A stretch of 64,000 bases of DNA from Rudaea sp. 3F27F6 (GCF_005503555.1 NZ_SCNG01000007.1:124001-188000); one strand, 5' to 3'; counted from the first letter of the stretch, positions 53,137 to 62,100 are shown. The notes: a model not told the origin generated them from the letters alone. Made by a program: numbers and translations.

Positions 53137-53283
53137 ATGCGCCTGCCTGGCCGTTGCGTGACGTTGTTTGCAACCGCCGGCTGCCTGCTCAACGTTTGTT
53201 CGCGGTCGCCGGAAACGGCGACCGCGACGGACTCGACGAGCGCCGAAGAACCTACTGCCGAAGGCACCGCCGACGTCTATTAG
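53137..53283 (+). CDS. possible small exported protein or gene remnant after the cop operon
   Basis: A 48-codon reading frame starting ATG at 53137, 11 bases after the NTF2-like gene. It has a short hydrophobic stretch (VTLFATAGCLLNVC) and an acidic Thr/Ser/Glu tail ending TAEGTADVY. It looks like the N-terminus of a copper-locus lipoprotein that stops early; the following 150 bases in another frame could be the rest. I cannot tell a real small protein from a truncated gene. Confidence 0.3.
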   Translation: MRLPGRCVTLFATAGCLLNVCSRSPETATATDSTSAEEPTAEGTADVY

Positions 53284-53504
53284 CCCCGTGTCGTCGTGCA
53301 CAAAAGATCGACCTGTGCCTTTGCGGACTCCGGATCGATTCACCGTCGAGGTGCGCAACGACGACGATTTGGCCGCAGGTAAGCAGCGTGGCAGCGTGCC
53401 GTATGGCAAGGGTGCGTGGTCTGATCAGTAGTTCCGGTGAAGCATGATCAGTCTTTCGGCATGATCAGGGAACGGCTATCCAAGGCGGGAGTTAGAGCGC
53501 TTTG

Positions 53505-54359
53505 TCAGTTCTTGGCATCCGTGGCGCTAACATCATTGTGCGCTTTGTCGGCAAGAATGACGCTCTCAATCCAATTCACGTAGTGGCTCAGGCGGACGTT
53601 GTAGCTGGTTTGACCATAGAAGCCCGGATGGAGAAGAAGACCGGGTTTGTCTTTCATATACTTCCAAGAAGCCAGCCCAGCCACTCGCCATTGGCCCATG
53701 ACTTGTATGAGCGCGGGGCCGCCGCTGTCTCCATCGCCTGATATACCCTCTAGCGGCAGGGCTGACGGGGGTTTGTCGAATACGTAGCAGAGCCATTGGT
53801 CTCGAGCGTTGGTGATCTTGTTGAATGCGCGACGCAGAACTGTGCGGTGTGCGCCGTTCTCGTCTTGCCCATGTAACCCCGTTCCCGTTGCGCCCTTACC
53901 AGCGATCTTCACGATCTTTCCCGACTCGTCGTTTCCTTTGTAGATGGCGACCGGGGCAACGTCTGTTATTGGCTCGCTCAATTTCAACAAAGCGATGTCG
54001 TTCGATGACGAGAGAAACGCCACAACCGGAGTCGCATCGCCAGTTTTTAATGCCTCGTCAACTAGCGCTTGAGGCAATTTCTGGTATCCCGGATAAAGCA
54101 CAAGGCGTTCGACATGTCGTGAAACATGATTAATGGTCACTTCGTTGACGCCCCCGGATTGCCATGTCACAGCATGTGCGGCGGTGAGCACCCATTGCGG
54201 ATCGATCAATAGGCCGTGACCCTCAATCGGCATATCGGCAAGCGCGGGCAGTTCGGAATCCAGCACCCGATACTTCAAGTCGTCGACATCGTCACGAATA
54301 ACGACCGCACCAGCGGAGAACGAAAGAACCAGCAACAACAGGAAAACGAGACGAGCCAT
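53505..54359 (-). CDS. secreted trypsin-like serine protease
   Basis: A 284-residue S1-family protease with signal peptide (MARLVFLLLLVLSFSAGAVV). The triad is His62 in VLTAAHAV, Asp121 in SNDIALLKL and Ser212 in GDGDSGGPAL. It begins mature sequence without an obvious activation IVGG, so activation differs from trypsin. The ATG at 54359 is preferred to one 18 bases upstream. Codon use and base composition look less GC-rich than in the flanking cop genes, which suggests a separate origin. It is transcribed towards the cop operon and has no operon partner. Confidence 0.87.
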   Translation of the reverse strand: MARLVFLLLLVLSFSAGAVVIRDDVDDLKYRVLDSELPALADMPIEGHGLLIDPQWVLTAAHAVTWQSGGVNEVTINHVSRHVERLVLYPGYQKLPQALVDEALKTGDATPVVAFLSSSNDIALLKLSEPITDVAPVAIYKGNDESGKIVKIAGKGATGTGLHGQDENGAHRTVLRRAFNKITNARDQWLCYVFDKPPSALPLEGISGDGDSGGPALIQVMGQWRVAGLASWKYMKDKPGLLLHPGFYGQTSYNVRLSHYVNWIESVILADKAHNDVSATDAKN

Positions 54360-54814
54360 GTGCGGATATCTCAGCAAGGTACGGATTGACTATGAAGAGG
54401 CTATGACGTGCAGTGCAGCATGCTTTGAAGGTTGATGAAGCCCAGCCTAGGAGATGCACAGATCAAGGATGACCTGCTAATGAAGATCTAGCGACACCAT
54501 CCTGCTATCGTAATCGATGCGCATGCCGACGGCATGCTGGCCGAGCCCGGCAAGACAAAAGTGGCGTCATAATCGCGCGCAGAGAAAGGGCTAGCCGCCA
54601 AGTTGCTCTCTTCTCACCTGAAGCGTGGCGGTGGAGTTGCCACCGTTATGCGAAATGCGGCGCGCGATTACATGCGCAGTCATGTGCGCAAAGATCCAGG
54701 TAGCATTTTCGGCTCGCACTAGGATATCGTCGTGCGCTGGCGGTCTTTTGCAGATCTCGCGGGTGGCGGGATGCGCGCCCGCGACGCCAAAATGACAATT
54801 GCACTAAACAGCTC
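54360..54814. other. 455-base region without an intact gene
   Basis: No credible complete gene. A frame at about 54589-54723 reads EKGLAAKLLSSHLKRGG and onwards to a stop, with no start or recognisable family; it may be the end of a decayed gene. The composition is less GC-rich than that of the cop operon. Confidence 0.4.
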
Positions 54815-56131
54815 ATGATGCCCGTGTCGACGTCCTTTGATGATAACGCTGTCCGTACGCCAACGCCGGCTCTGGGCGCATTGCTCGACCGGTGGCGTAC
54901 CGACTCCGGCGGCGCCTATCGAACTTGGTTCCTGTGGGACGAACGACTGAAGAATTTCCGTTCGATCCGCCGAGGGCTCGAGGCGGTCGTTGCCGAAATC
55001 GAAGCTGGCACGTTTGGTACCGCTTACCGGGGCTCTTCACTTGAAACCGTCGTCGGTTCGATCGCGGAGCAGCGCCAGATTTTCCGTGGCGCGGATCATG
55101 CGTTCCTTTGGAAACCCAAATTACGCATCCCAGACATCTATGAAAATACGGAGAATCAGCGGGCCTTCGGCCGGTTCCTCAATACCTGTCTGTGCTGCGA
55201 CGCCGAAACCGCACTAATCGATGCGATTCATGCACTCGACCGCCATGCCATCAAGGGCTTGGGGCCGGCATGCGCGAATCTCTTGTACTTCCTGCACCCA
55301 ACGCTGGTGCCCCCGTTCAATACGGCGATCGTCAACGGTTACAACACCCTCACCGGAGCGCGAGTCAAATTGGGGCGATGGGATTCCTATCTCGCAATGC
55401 GCCACGGCATGCAAACATTGATGCAGCAGTATCGAATGCAATTCTCGAACGACTTCGGCGCGATAGCCGGGTTTCTGTTCGATATCGGCAGCGGACGCTA
55501 CACGGCTCCACCCGTGGATGGAGATGCCTTGGCGCTTGAACGCTGGCAAGCCGACCTCGCGCAAGTCCGCGAAGAAAGCGCAGCAAGCGCCAAAGCGCTG
55601 GCGTTGGCGCGCGAAAGCGATCATACCCACACCGAGATCCAGGCCTGGCTTCGGGATTTGGGCCGCGCGCTCGGCTTCAAGGTCTGGATCGCCGCGAACG
55701 GCCGCGGCAGGATGTACGGAGAAACGACCTTGGGCCAGGACTGTCTCGTAGAACTGCCCGCGGGACTCGAAGCCCATCCCGCAGCCGACACGATCCGGCT
55801 GATCGACGTGCTCTGGATCAACGCGGAGCGCAATACGGTGGAGGCCGCATTTGAGGTGGAGCACACCACCAGCATCTATTCGGGTATTGTTCGAATGCTC
55901 GATCTTGCGTTCGGGATTCGTGAGCAGGCTGCCCAGGCATATTTCCTTGTGGCGCCCGATGCGCGCGAGGGAGACGTTCGCGCACAATTCGCTCGCCCCG
56001 CCTTCAATCGCGTCACCGATCTGAATCTGAGTTTCCTGCCCTATAGCGAATTGCGTACGCATCGAGAAGCAATTGCCCGTTTCGGGACGGGATTGAAAGG
56101 CGTCAGCGCAATCGCCCATCCTCTGCGATAG
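54815..56131 (+). CDS. putative nuclease: helical HhH-like N-terminus with PD-(D/E)XK-like C-terminus
   Basis: A 438-residue cytoplasmic protein. The N-terminal 230 residues are helical and include DRHAIKGLGPACANLLYFLH (143-162), which looks like a helix-hairpin-helix DNA-binding turn, followed by PPFNTAIVNGYN. Residues 240-265 could form a coiled linker. The C-terminal domain has HTEIQAWLRDLGRALGF (E274), LIDVLWI (D331) and AAFEVEHTTSIYSGIVRMLD (E347, E349), an arrangement like the PD-(D/E)XK fold of restriction endonuclease-like proteins, although the Lys position is Glu. The ATG at 54815 has no clear ribosome site. It sits alone between the protease and the mer module. DNA binding or cleavage, perhaps in defence, is plausible but unproven. 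Confidence 0.65.
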   Translation: MMPVSTSFDDNAVRTPTPALGALLDRWRTDSGGAYRTWFLWDERLKNFRSIRRGLEAVVAEIEAGTFGTAYRGSSLETVVGSIAEQRQIFRGADHAFLWKPKLRIPDIYENTENQRAFGRFLNTCLCCDAETALIDAIHALDRHAIKGLGPACANLLYFLHPTLVPPFNTAIVNGYNTLTGARVKLGRWDSYLAMRHGMQTLMQQYRMQFSNDFGAIAGFLFDIGSGRYTAPPVDGDALALERWQADLAQVREESAASAKALALARESDHTHTEIQAWLRDLGRALGFKVWIAANGRGRMYGETTLGQDCLVELPAGLEAHPAADTIRLIDVLWINAERNTVEAAFEVEHTTSIYSGIVRMLDLAFGIREQAAQAYFLVAPDAREGDVRAQFARPAFNRVTDLNLSFLPYSELRTHREAIARFGTGLKGVSAIAHPLR

Positions 56132-56234
56132 AGGCGCTGGCCGGGTGCTTGGCGGTCGGGGCTTATTCGTCCCAATAGCGGCTTTAAGCGGTTCACCCCA
56201 ATAAAGCCACTCGACTTTGCCGGGGATACTTACT

Positions 56235-56468
56235 TTACGTGCTTTCGCCGGGACAACACGCGTTCGCCCTACCGTTCTCTTGAATCGGAGGGCACGGCAC
56301 AGAGCCATACGAGCAGAATACGCAGCAATCGCCTGGCTTCGGCTTGAGCAAGGCACCGCAGCTCCGGCAATCGTAGAACCACTGGCAGGCATTGGTCGGC
56401 ATCGTTTCGATCGCGGCATGGCCACACTGCGGGCAAGTCAATGTCGACTGCAGTACGACGTCGGTCAT
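56235..56468 (-). CDS. GDCCVxC-family small Cys-rich protein (copy 2, mer module)
   Basis: A 77-residue homologue of the protein at 28655, nearly identical over the first 65 residues (LTCPQCGHAAIETMP, KPGDCCVFCSYG, SVPCPPIQENG) and ending NACCPGEST. It is translationally coupled to merP upstream (ATGA overlap). It is the last gene of the merT-merP operon. The cysteine groups suggest zinc-ribbon-like metal binding in the cytoplasm. It might accept Hg(II) from MerT, since no mercuric reductase is encoded here; that is a hypothesis. Confidence 0.87.
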   Translation of the reverse strand: MTDVVLQSTLTCPQCGHAAIETMPTNACQWFYDCRSCGALLKPKPGDCCVFCSYGSVPCPPIQENGRANACCPGEST

Positions 56469-56752
56469 GGTCTGATCTCAACCACTTTCGACGGGTAGCC
56501 CGCGTCGGTCGTTGCTTGAATCAGCCTGGCTTGCGTGGCCTTGGCGTCGTCGAACGTGACTACGGCTTGCTTGTTGTCGAAACGCACTTCCGCCTGACTG
56601 ACCCCCGGCACGGCGACCAGTGCTTTCTTGATGGTGATCGGACAGGCCGGACAATCCATGCCGGGCACGGACAGAGTGACGGTGCGCGGTGCGGCCCAGC
56701 TCGGCGTCACAAAAACGAGCGTGCTCACTGCCGCGATGATTCGCAGGAACAT
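56465..56752 (-). CDS. merP: mercury periplasmic-binding protein MerP
   Basis: A 95-residue periplasmic mercury-binding protein with a signal peptide (AVSTLVFVTPSWAAP) and one HMA domain; Hg(II) is bound by C34 and C37 in GMDCPACPITIKKAL. It passes mercury to MerT. The ATG at 56752 gives a proper signal peptide; the 12 codons upstream in frame lack a start context. It lies 13 bases after merT and overlaps the next gene by 4 bases. Confidence 0.93.
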   Translation of the reverse strand: MFLRIIAAVSTLVFVTPSWAAPRTVTLSVPGMDCPACPITIKKALVAVPGVSQAEVRFDNKQAVVTFDDAKATQARLIQATTDAGYPSKVVEIRP

Positions 56753-56765
56753 AGTAGTCCTTCTC

Positions 56766-57128
56766 TCAATAGAACCAGGGTGCGACATACGGAAAGGCGA
56801 ACGCGATCAGAACCAGCACGGCAACCACAACAAACAGGGCACGGTACGCGAGCTGTGCCGCCGGGGCCGCACAGACGGCGCCAGGCTCGCAACGGGATGC
56901 CGGCCGCCAGAGGTACCGAGCGGCGATGATCAAGGCCAGTAGCGCTACGCCAAGAAAAATGGGGCGATACGGTTCGAGCCGGGTCAGGTTGCCGATCCAT
57001 GCGCCGGAGACCCCCAAGGACAACAGCACGAGTGGCCCCAGGCAGCAGCTCGAGGCGAGTACGGCGGCGAGACCGCCAAGCCACAAGGCTGCGGCGCCCT
57101 GGGAATCGCTGGTCTTCGATCGGCTCAT
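56766..57128 (-). CDS. merT: mercuric transport protein MerT
   Basis: Inner-membrane mercuric-ion transporter of 120 residues with three helices. The first helix carries the vicinal Cys pair C28-C29 ([13 protein letters not shown]), and the cytoplasmic loop carries C80 and C86 ([11 protein letters not shown]), both typical of MerT. It takes Hg(II) from MerP and releases it into the cytoplasm. It is the first gene of the operon and is read from the MerR-controlled promoter at 57135-57165. Confidence 0.94.
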   Translation of the reverse strand: MSRSKTSDSQGAAALWLGGLAAVLASSCCLGPLVLLSLGVSGAWIGNLTRLEPYRPIFLGVALLALIIAARYLWRPASRCEPGAVCAAPAAQLAYRALFVVVAVLVLIAFAFPYVAPWFY

Positions 57129-57134
57129 GAATTA

Positions 57135-57165
57135 AATTTACGGCCGTACCAAAGTACGGAGTCAA
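57135..57165 (-). promoter_or_regulatory. MerR operator-promoter of merT
   Basis: Read on the minus strand: -35 TTGACT (57165-57160), a dyad CCGTAC/GTACGG at 57159-57144, and -10 TAAATT (57140-57135). The spacer is 19 bases, the long spacing that marks MerR-activated promoters. The dyad sits between the -35 and -10 elements, where MerR binds and untwists DNA on Hg(II) binding. Confidence 0.93.
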
Positions 57166-57170
57166 GCCCT

Positions 57171-57572
57171 ATGAGTCGCCCTCGCGACAACCTGAGCATC
57201 GGCGCCCTCGCTGAAACCGCAGCGGTGAATATCGAGACCATCCGCTTCTATCAGCGCAAAGGTTTGATGGCGGAGCCGGCACGCCCTCCCGGCGGCATCC
57301 GCCGCTATGGCCATGCCGAGCTGGCGCGGGTGCGTTTCATCAAGTCCGCGCAACGACTGGGATTCAGCCTCAACGAAATCGCGGAGTTGCTCTCGCTCGA
57401 CGATGGCACACATTGCCGCGATGCACGCCGTATCGCGGCTCACAAGCTTGACGACATGCGCGGAAAGCTGGCCGACCTCCGGCGTATGGAAGCGGCGCTT
57501 AAGCGGTTGGTCGCGCGATGCGATGCAACCCACGGCACCATAACGTGTCCATTGATCGCATCCTTCAAGTGA
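57171..57572 (+). CDS. merR: mercury-responsive regulator MerR
   Basis: A 133-residue MerR-family activator/repressor divergent from merT. The DNA-binding helix-turn-helix is at the N-terminus ([20 protein letters not shown], then [14 protein letters not shown]), followed by a long dimerisation helix. The mercury ligands C82, C117 and C126 ([22 protein letters not shown]) occupy the same numbers as in Tn501 MerR. It starts 5 bases beyond the -35 element of merT, so it overlaps and controls its own promoter. Confidence 0.96.
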   Translation: MSRPRDNLSIGALAETAAVNIETIRFYQRKGLMAEPARPPGGIRRYGHAELARVRFIKSAQRLGFSLNEIAELLSLDDGTHCRDARRIAAHKLDDMRGKLADLRRMEAALKRLVARCDATHGTITCPLIASFK

Positions 57573-57593
57573 TCTGCCCGGAACGATTCGACG

Positions 57594-57639
57594 CGTTAGC
57601 CGACAGGCGGCTAACGAAGCCCAACAGGCGAGCTTCGTT
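57594..57639. repeat. overlapping inverted repeats between convergent merR and periplasmic gene
   Basis: CGTTAGCCG (57594-57602) pairs with CGGCTAACG (57608-57616). The 3' arm also overlaps AACGAAGC (57613-57620), which pairs with GCTTCGTT (57632-57639). Only one of the two hairpins can form at a time. They lie in an 81-base gap between convergent genes and may act as a two-way terminator. Confidence 0.45.
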
Positions 57640-57653
57640 GACCCAGAGCAATT

Positions 57654-58004
57654 TCAGTGGGCGCCGAGCGCACGCGCGTGCCAGCCTCGTAGAGCCTGAC
57701 CCTCGATCAAGTTGGCGGCGACACAGGAAGGCTGTCCGAATGCCATGACTTTCGCGCGGCCTTCCGGCCGATACACTTCACGGACGAACGCTTTGTTGAG
57801 AGTGACGTAGCTCGTGCCCAGAATTTCGACTTCACTGCCAATTTGCGGCGCCGGCGACGCCGTGAAACAGAGTTCCAAAGCACGACCTTGTACGCGTTGC
57901 ACGCGTCCATCCAGGCCGGGATCCGGTTCTTGTGCGAAGGCACCCCAACTGAAGCCCATCAGGGCTGTCATTAGGACGAGAATGTTTGTAGGGTGGATTT
58001 TCAT
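57654..58004 (-). CDS. small periplasmic protein, SH3/OB-like (second of pair)
   Basis: A 116-residue secreted protein with signal peptide (TALMGFSWGAFAQEP). The mature part (GRVQRVQGRALELCFTAS, IGSEVEILGTSYVTL) resembles the protein at 58219 in its GxVxxVxGxxxE pattern and length. The ATG at 58004 follows GAGGAG. It is the last gene of the minus-strand run that begins with the cus operon. It may form a small beta barrel in the periplasm. No function is known. Confidence 0.65.
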   Translation of the reverse strand: MKIHPTNILVLMTALMGFSWGAFAQEPDPGLDGRVQRVQGRALELCFTASPAPQIGSEVEILGTSYVTLNKAFVREVYRPEGRAKVMAFGQPSCVAANLIEGQALRGWHARALGAH

Positions 58005-58176
58005 GATCGACTCCTCGAACTTGAAAGGGAATGACAGACCGCCCGTAAAATAGACGGTCGGGGCGTGTTTACCGTGAGAACCCAAACTCGCGTCGCCTGC
58101 GAAGGTGTAGTCACCACTGGTGAGCTCACGCAGCCTTACCTACTTGTGCACCCCGTGCGCCGAGTGAAGTACGGCC

Positions 58177-58205
58177 ACGGAGGGCGCGCGGCTTGCGCCC
58201 TCCGT
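58177..58205. terminator. 11-bp hairpin downstream of the 58219 gene, possible terminator
   Basis: ACGGAGGGCGC (58177-58187) pairs with GCGCCCTCCGT (58195-58205) around a 7-base loop. It lies just after the 58219 gene on the minus strand. No T tract follows, so termination is uncertain. Confidence 0.45.
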
Positions 58206-58218
58206 TCGCAACATCGCG

Positions 58219-58566
58219 TCACTTCTGCGCTGCTGCATCCTCTTCATATATCGAGTCACCGGGCCTTGGTGTGCCATCAAGTATTTGCGCATGAGCTCGG
58301 CCATTGGCCATCGGCATGGTCACCCGCAAGCGGCCGGCATACAGGTAGACGTTCGATGTGGGGTCTTTGGGAGGACCTGCACGGTAGTGAGTGACCTTGT
58401 ATATCGCGCCCTCGACCGCTGGCACATTGTTGCGCAGTTGGATCTCGGCCTGGCCGTGGTCGACGGCAACGATGTGCCCGCGCGTGTCGACAGCGTGCGC
58501 CGGCAGTGCACCGGTCAAGGTAAGGGCGGAAGCGAGGACAATCGAGTTGAGCTTGAACGTAGACAT
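58219..58566 (-). CDS. small periplasmic protein, SH3/OB-like (first of pair)
   Basis: A 115-residue secreted protein with signal peptide (VLASALTLTGALPAHAVD). The mature sequence begins GHIVAVDHGQAEIQLRNNVP and includes IYKVTHYRAG, which resembles small SH3-like or OB-like domains. The ATG at 58566 follows CAGGAG. It lies between the RPP-tailed protein gene and the related gene at 57654, so these three are probably accessory genes of the cus operon. The function is unknown. Confidence 0.65.
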   Translation of the reverse strand: MSTFKLNSIVLASALTLTGALPAHAVDTRGHIVAVDHGQAEIQLRNNVPAVEGAIYKVTHYRAGPPKDPTSNVYLYAGRLRVTMPMANGRAHAQILDGTPRPGDSIYEEDAAAQK

Positions 58567-58692
58567 GACGGACTCCTGATGATGGATTGCCCGGCGTATG
58601 CCGCCGGAAAATAGATTTGCGTTCGCGCTGTTACGCGCAGGGACACGACGCCTGAATCTGTACTCAGGCACGCATTGCGCGTGAAGGAACGG

Positions 58693-59088
58693 CTAAATCA
58701 GGAGGCGACCGAGGAAATGCGGTGGTCGCAAAGGCGCGTCACCATCGACGAGCGGCAAGGCCAGGGAGGCTGCGCCGAGCGTACGGACGACGACAAACGA
58801 TTCCGCCTCCAGCGGCAGAAGCTTCGCCGAGGCGTCGTCCATGTGCTTTGCCTGCAAGGTGGCAGCGCAGTGGCCATCGTGGCAATCGGCGCCTGCGTGC
58901 TTCATGCTTCCGGCATGATCGGTCATCGCCATAGCTGGGTCGCCAGAGGACATTGCCACGCAAAGACCACCGGCCACGGTGAACTGGCAGAAGAACAAGG
59001 CGACCACTGCAACCCACACCACGGCAAGGCGATGGCGCAGCAGGCGGCGCACGGCGTGTTGGGCGATGGAGCGGCGGCTGAAAAACAT
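58693..59088 (-). CDS. small His/Cys/Met-rich exported protein with RPP motif near C-terminus
   Basis: A 131-residue protein directly after cusA on the same strand. An N-terminal helix (LAVVWVAVVALFFCQFTVAG) precedes a Met/His/Cys-rich region (MAMTDHAGSMKHAGADCHDG, HCAATLQAKHM). It ends DGDAPLRPPHFLGRLLI, with the RPP motif shared by the small proteins at 28165, 39918 and 48293. The ATG at 59088 follows GAGG; a longer reading from 59115 is possible. It is probably exported and binds Cu(I) or Ag(I). Confidence 0.68.
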   Translation of the reverse strand: MFFSRRSIAQHAVRRLLRHRLAVVWVAVVALFFCQFTVAGGLCVAMSSGDPAMAMTDHAGSMKHAGADCHDGHCAATLQAKHMDDASAKLLPLEAESFVVVRTLGAASLALPLVDGDAPLRPPHFLGRLLI

Positions 59089-59143
59089 GGATGGTGGCCT
59101 CGTTGGCAAAGACATTGGATACGACGTGGCAGCGTGAAGTTCC

Positions 59144-62100
59144 TTACGTCGCACTGATGGAAACCCGGTTACCTGACCGTTGCTTGCGTGGCGTCCGCAG
59201 CAAGCGGTAAACGACCGGAATCACGAACATCGACAGCAACGGTGCAGTGACCATGCCGCCGACCATGGGCGCTGCGATTCGCTGCATGATTTCCGAGCCA
59301 GTGCCGTGGCCGAGCAGGATCGGCAGCAGGCCGGCGAGGATCACCGCCACCGTCATCGCCTTTGGCCGCACACGTTGGACTGCACCTTCGTGAATCGCAG
59401 CAAGCAGCGTTTCCGCGGTCTCGGGCTCACCCGCGGCCAACCGCCGTTCCCACGCGTGCTTGAGATACAGCAGCATGACCACGCCGAACTCCGCGGCGAC
59501 GCCGGCGAGCGCAATGAAACCGACTGCGGTGGCGATCGACATGGCGTGCCCGAGCAAATACATGAACCAAAATCCGCCAATCAGCGCGAACGGCACGCCG
59601 GCCAGGATCAACGCAGCTTCGTCGAGACGGCCGAAGGTGAGATAGAGCAGGACGAAGATGATCAGCAGGGTTGCTGGAACTACGACTTTCAATCGCGCCA
59701 TCGCATGCTCGTAGTATTCGAACTGCCCGGACCACGCGACCGACACGCCCGCGGGCAGCTTCACCTCGCTCGCGACACGCCGGCTCATCTCTTCGACCAC
59801 CGCCGGCAGGCTGCGTCCGCGCACATCGACGTAGATCCAGCCGGACAGGCGTGCATTCTCGCTGCGAATCATCGGCGGGCCGTCGGCCACGTCGATCTTC
59901 GCGACGCTACCGAGCGTGATTTGGGCGCCGGCCGGAGTCACGATCGGCAGCTCGCGCAGACGCGCCACGTTGTCGCGCAGTTCACGCGGGTAGCGCACGC
60001 TGATCGGAAAGCGTTGGCGGCCTTCAATCGTCTCGCCGACGTTTTCGCCACCGATCGCCGAGGACACGACGCTCTGCACATCGGCGATATTGAGTCCATA
60101 GCGTGCGGCCGCGGCGCGATCGATATCGACGTCGACGTAACGTCCGCCGCTCAGGCGCTCGGCAAACGCGCTGGTCACGCCGGGCACGGTTTTGGCGACG
60201 CGCTCGATCTCTCTTGCCGCCGTATCGATCGTGGCGAGATCGGGGCCGCCGACCTTAACGCCGATCGGACTCTTGATGCCGGTGGCGAGCATGTCGAGGC
60301 GATTGCGGATCGGCGGTACCCAGAGATTGGTCAGACCGGGCATGTGCACCGCATGGTCGAGCTCGTCGATCAGTTTCGGCATCGTCATGCCCGGGCGCCA
60401 CTGATCCCTGGGCTTGAAACGCACCGTGGTCTCGTACATCTCCAGCGGTGCGGGATCGGTTGCGGTTTCCGCACGGCCGGCCTTGCCGAACACGCTCGCA
60501 ACCTCGGGCACCGTTTTGATCATGGCATCGGTCTGCTGCAGTATTTGTTGCGCCTTGCCGGCGGATAGGCCCGGTAGCGCGGTCGGCATATAAAGCACGT
60601 CGCCCTCATCGAGTGGGGGCAGGAATTCACCGCTGAGTTGAGAAATGGGCCATGCGGTCGCCAGCAATGCGACCAGTGCAACCACAAGGGTCATGCGCGG
60701 CGCGCGCAGCGCGGCGTCGAGAGCGGGCTCGTAGATCGCGATCAGCCCACGCGTGATCGGGTTCTTGCGCTCGTCCGGAATACGCCCGCGAATCCACCAG
60801 CCCATCAGCACCGGGATCAGCGTCACCGACAGCCCGGCCGCCGCGGCCATTGCATAGGTCTTGGTGAACGCGAGCGGACCGAATAGCCGGCCCTCCTGCG
60901 CTTCGAGCGTGAACACCGGTACGAACGACAGGGTGATCACGAGCAGGCTGAAAAACAGCGCGGGTCCGACTTCACTCGCCGCGTCGGCGATGAGGCGCCA
61001 GCGCTCATCGTTCCGCAATTCCTCATCCGCATGCGCGTGCTGCCATGCCTCGAGATGCTTGTGCGCGTTCTCGATCATCACGATCGCTGCATCGACCATC
61101 GCGCCGATCGCGATCGCGATACCGCCGAGTGACATCAGGTTCGCGTTGATGCCTTGCAAATGCATCACGATGAACGCGGCGAGCACGCCGAGCGGCAGCG
61201 CGATGATCGCGACCAGCGCCGAGCGCAGGTGAAACAAGAACAGCACGCAGACCAGAGCGACGACGAGGAATTCTTCGAGCAGTTTGCCGGACAGATTCTC
61301 GATCGCGCGGCCGATCAGTTGCGAACGGTCGTAGGCTTCGACGATTTCGACGCCGGTGGGCAGGCTCGCGCGAACGGCCGCTAGTTTGGCTTTCACGGCC
61401 GTGATCGTCGCCTGCGCATTCTTGCCCGAGCGCATCACGATGACACCGCCGGCAACTTCGCCTTCGCCGTTCCAGTCGGCGATGCCGCGCCGCATTTCCG
61501 GGCCGAGCTGGATGCGAGCCACATCGCCGAGCAGCACGGGCACACCGCCCGCGCCGGTCTTGAGCGGAATGGCGCGAAAATCATCCAGCGACTTCAGGTA
61601 ACCCGAAGCGCGGACCATGTATTCGGCCTCGGCCATTTCCAGCACGGCACCGCCCGCTTCGCCATTCGCCTTTTGCACGGCGTCGATGACCTGACCATGC
61701 GTGACGGCGTAGGCGCGTAACCGATCCGGATCGAGCACGATCTGGTATTGCTTGACCATGCCGCCGACGCTGGCGACCTCGGCGACGCCGGGGACGGTTT
61801 TCAGTTCGAAGCGCAGAAACCAATCCTGCAGCGCGCGCAGTTGCGCAAGATCATGCTTGCCAGTGCGATCGACGAGTGCGTACTCGTAAATCCAGCCGAC
61901 GCCGGTCGCGTCCGGACCGAGTTCGGCACGCGCTCCCGCGGGCAGGCGCGACTGCACCTGGCTCAGGTATTCGAGCACGCGCGAACGCGCCCAGTACAGG
62001 TCGGTGCCGTCCTCGAACAGCACGTAGACCAGCGAATCGCCGAAGCTCGAATAGCCGCGCACGGTCTTCGCGCCCGGCACCGACAGCATCGTCGTGGTCA

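Noticed and set aside
54589-54723. Short frame with EKGLAAKLL as a gene
   Set aside because: It has no start with a ribosome site, no recognisable family and no upstream continuation; at most it is a decayed gene end.
57594-57616. Integron attC-like site (GTTAGCC/GGCTAAC arms)
   Set aside because: The arms do not fit the RYYYAAC/GTTRRRY core consensus and no cassette array or integron integrase is present.
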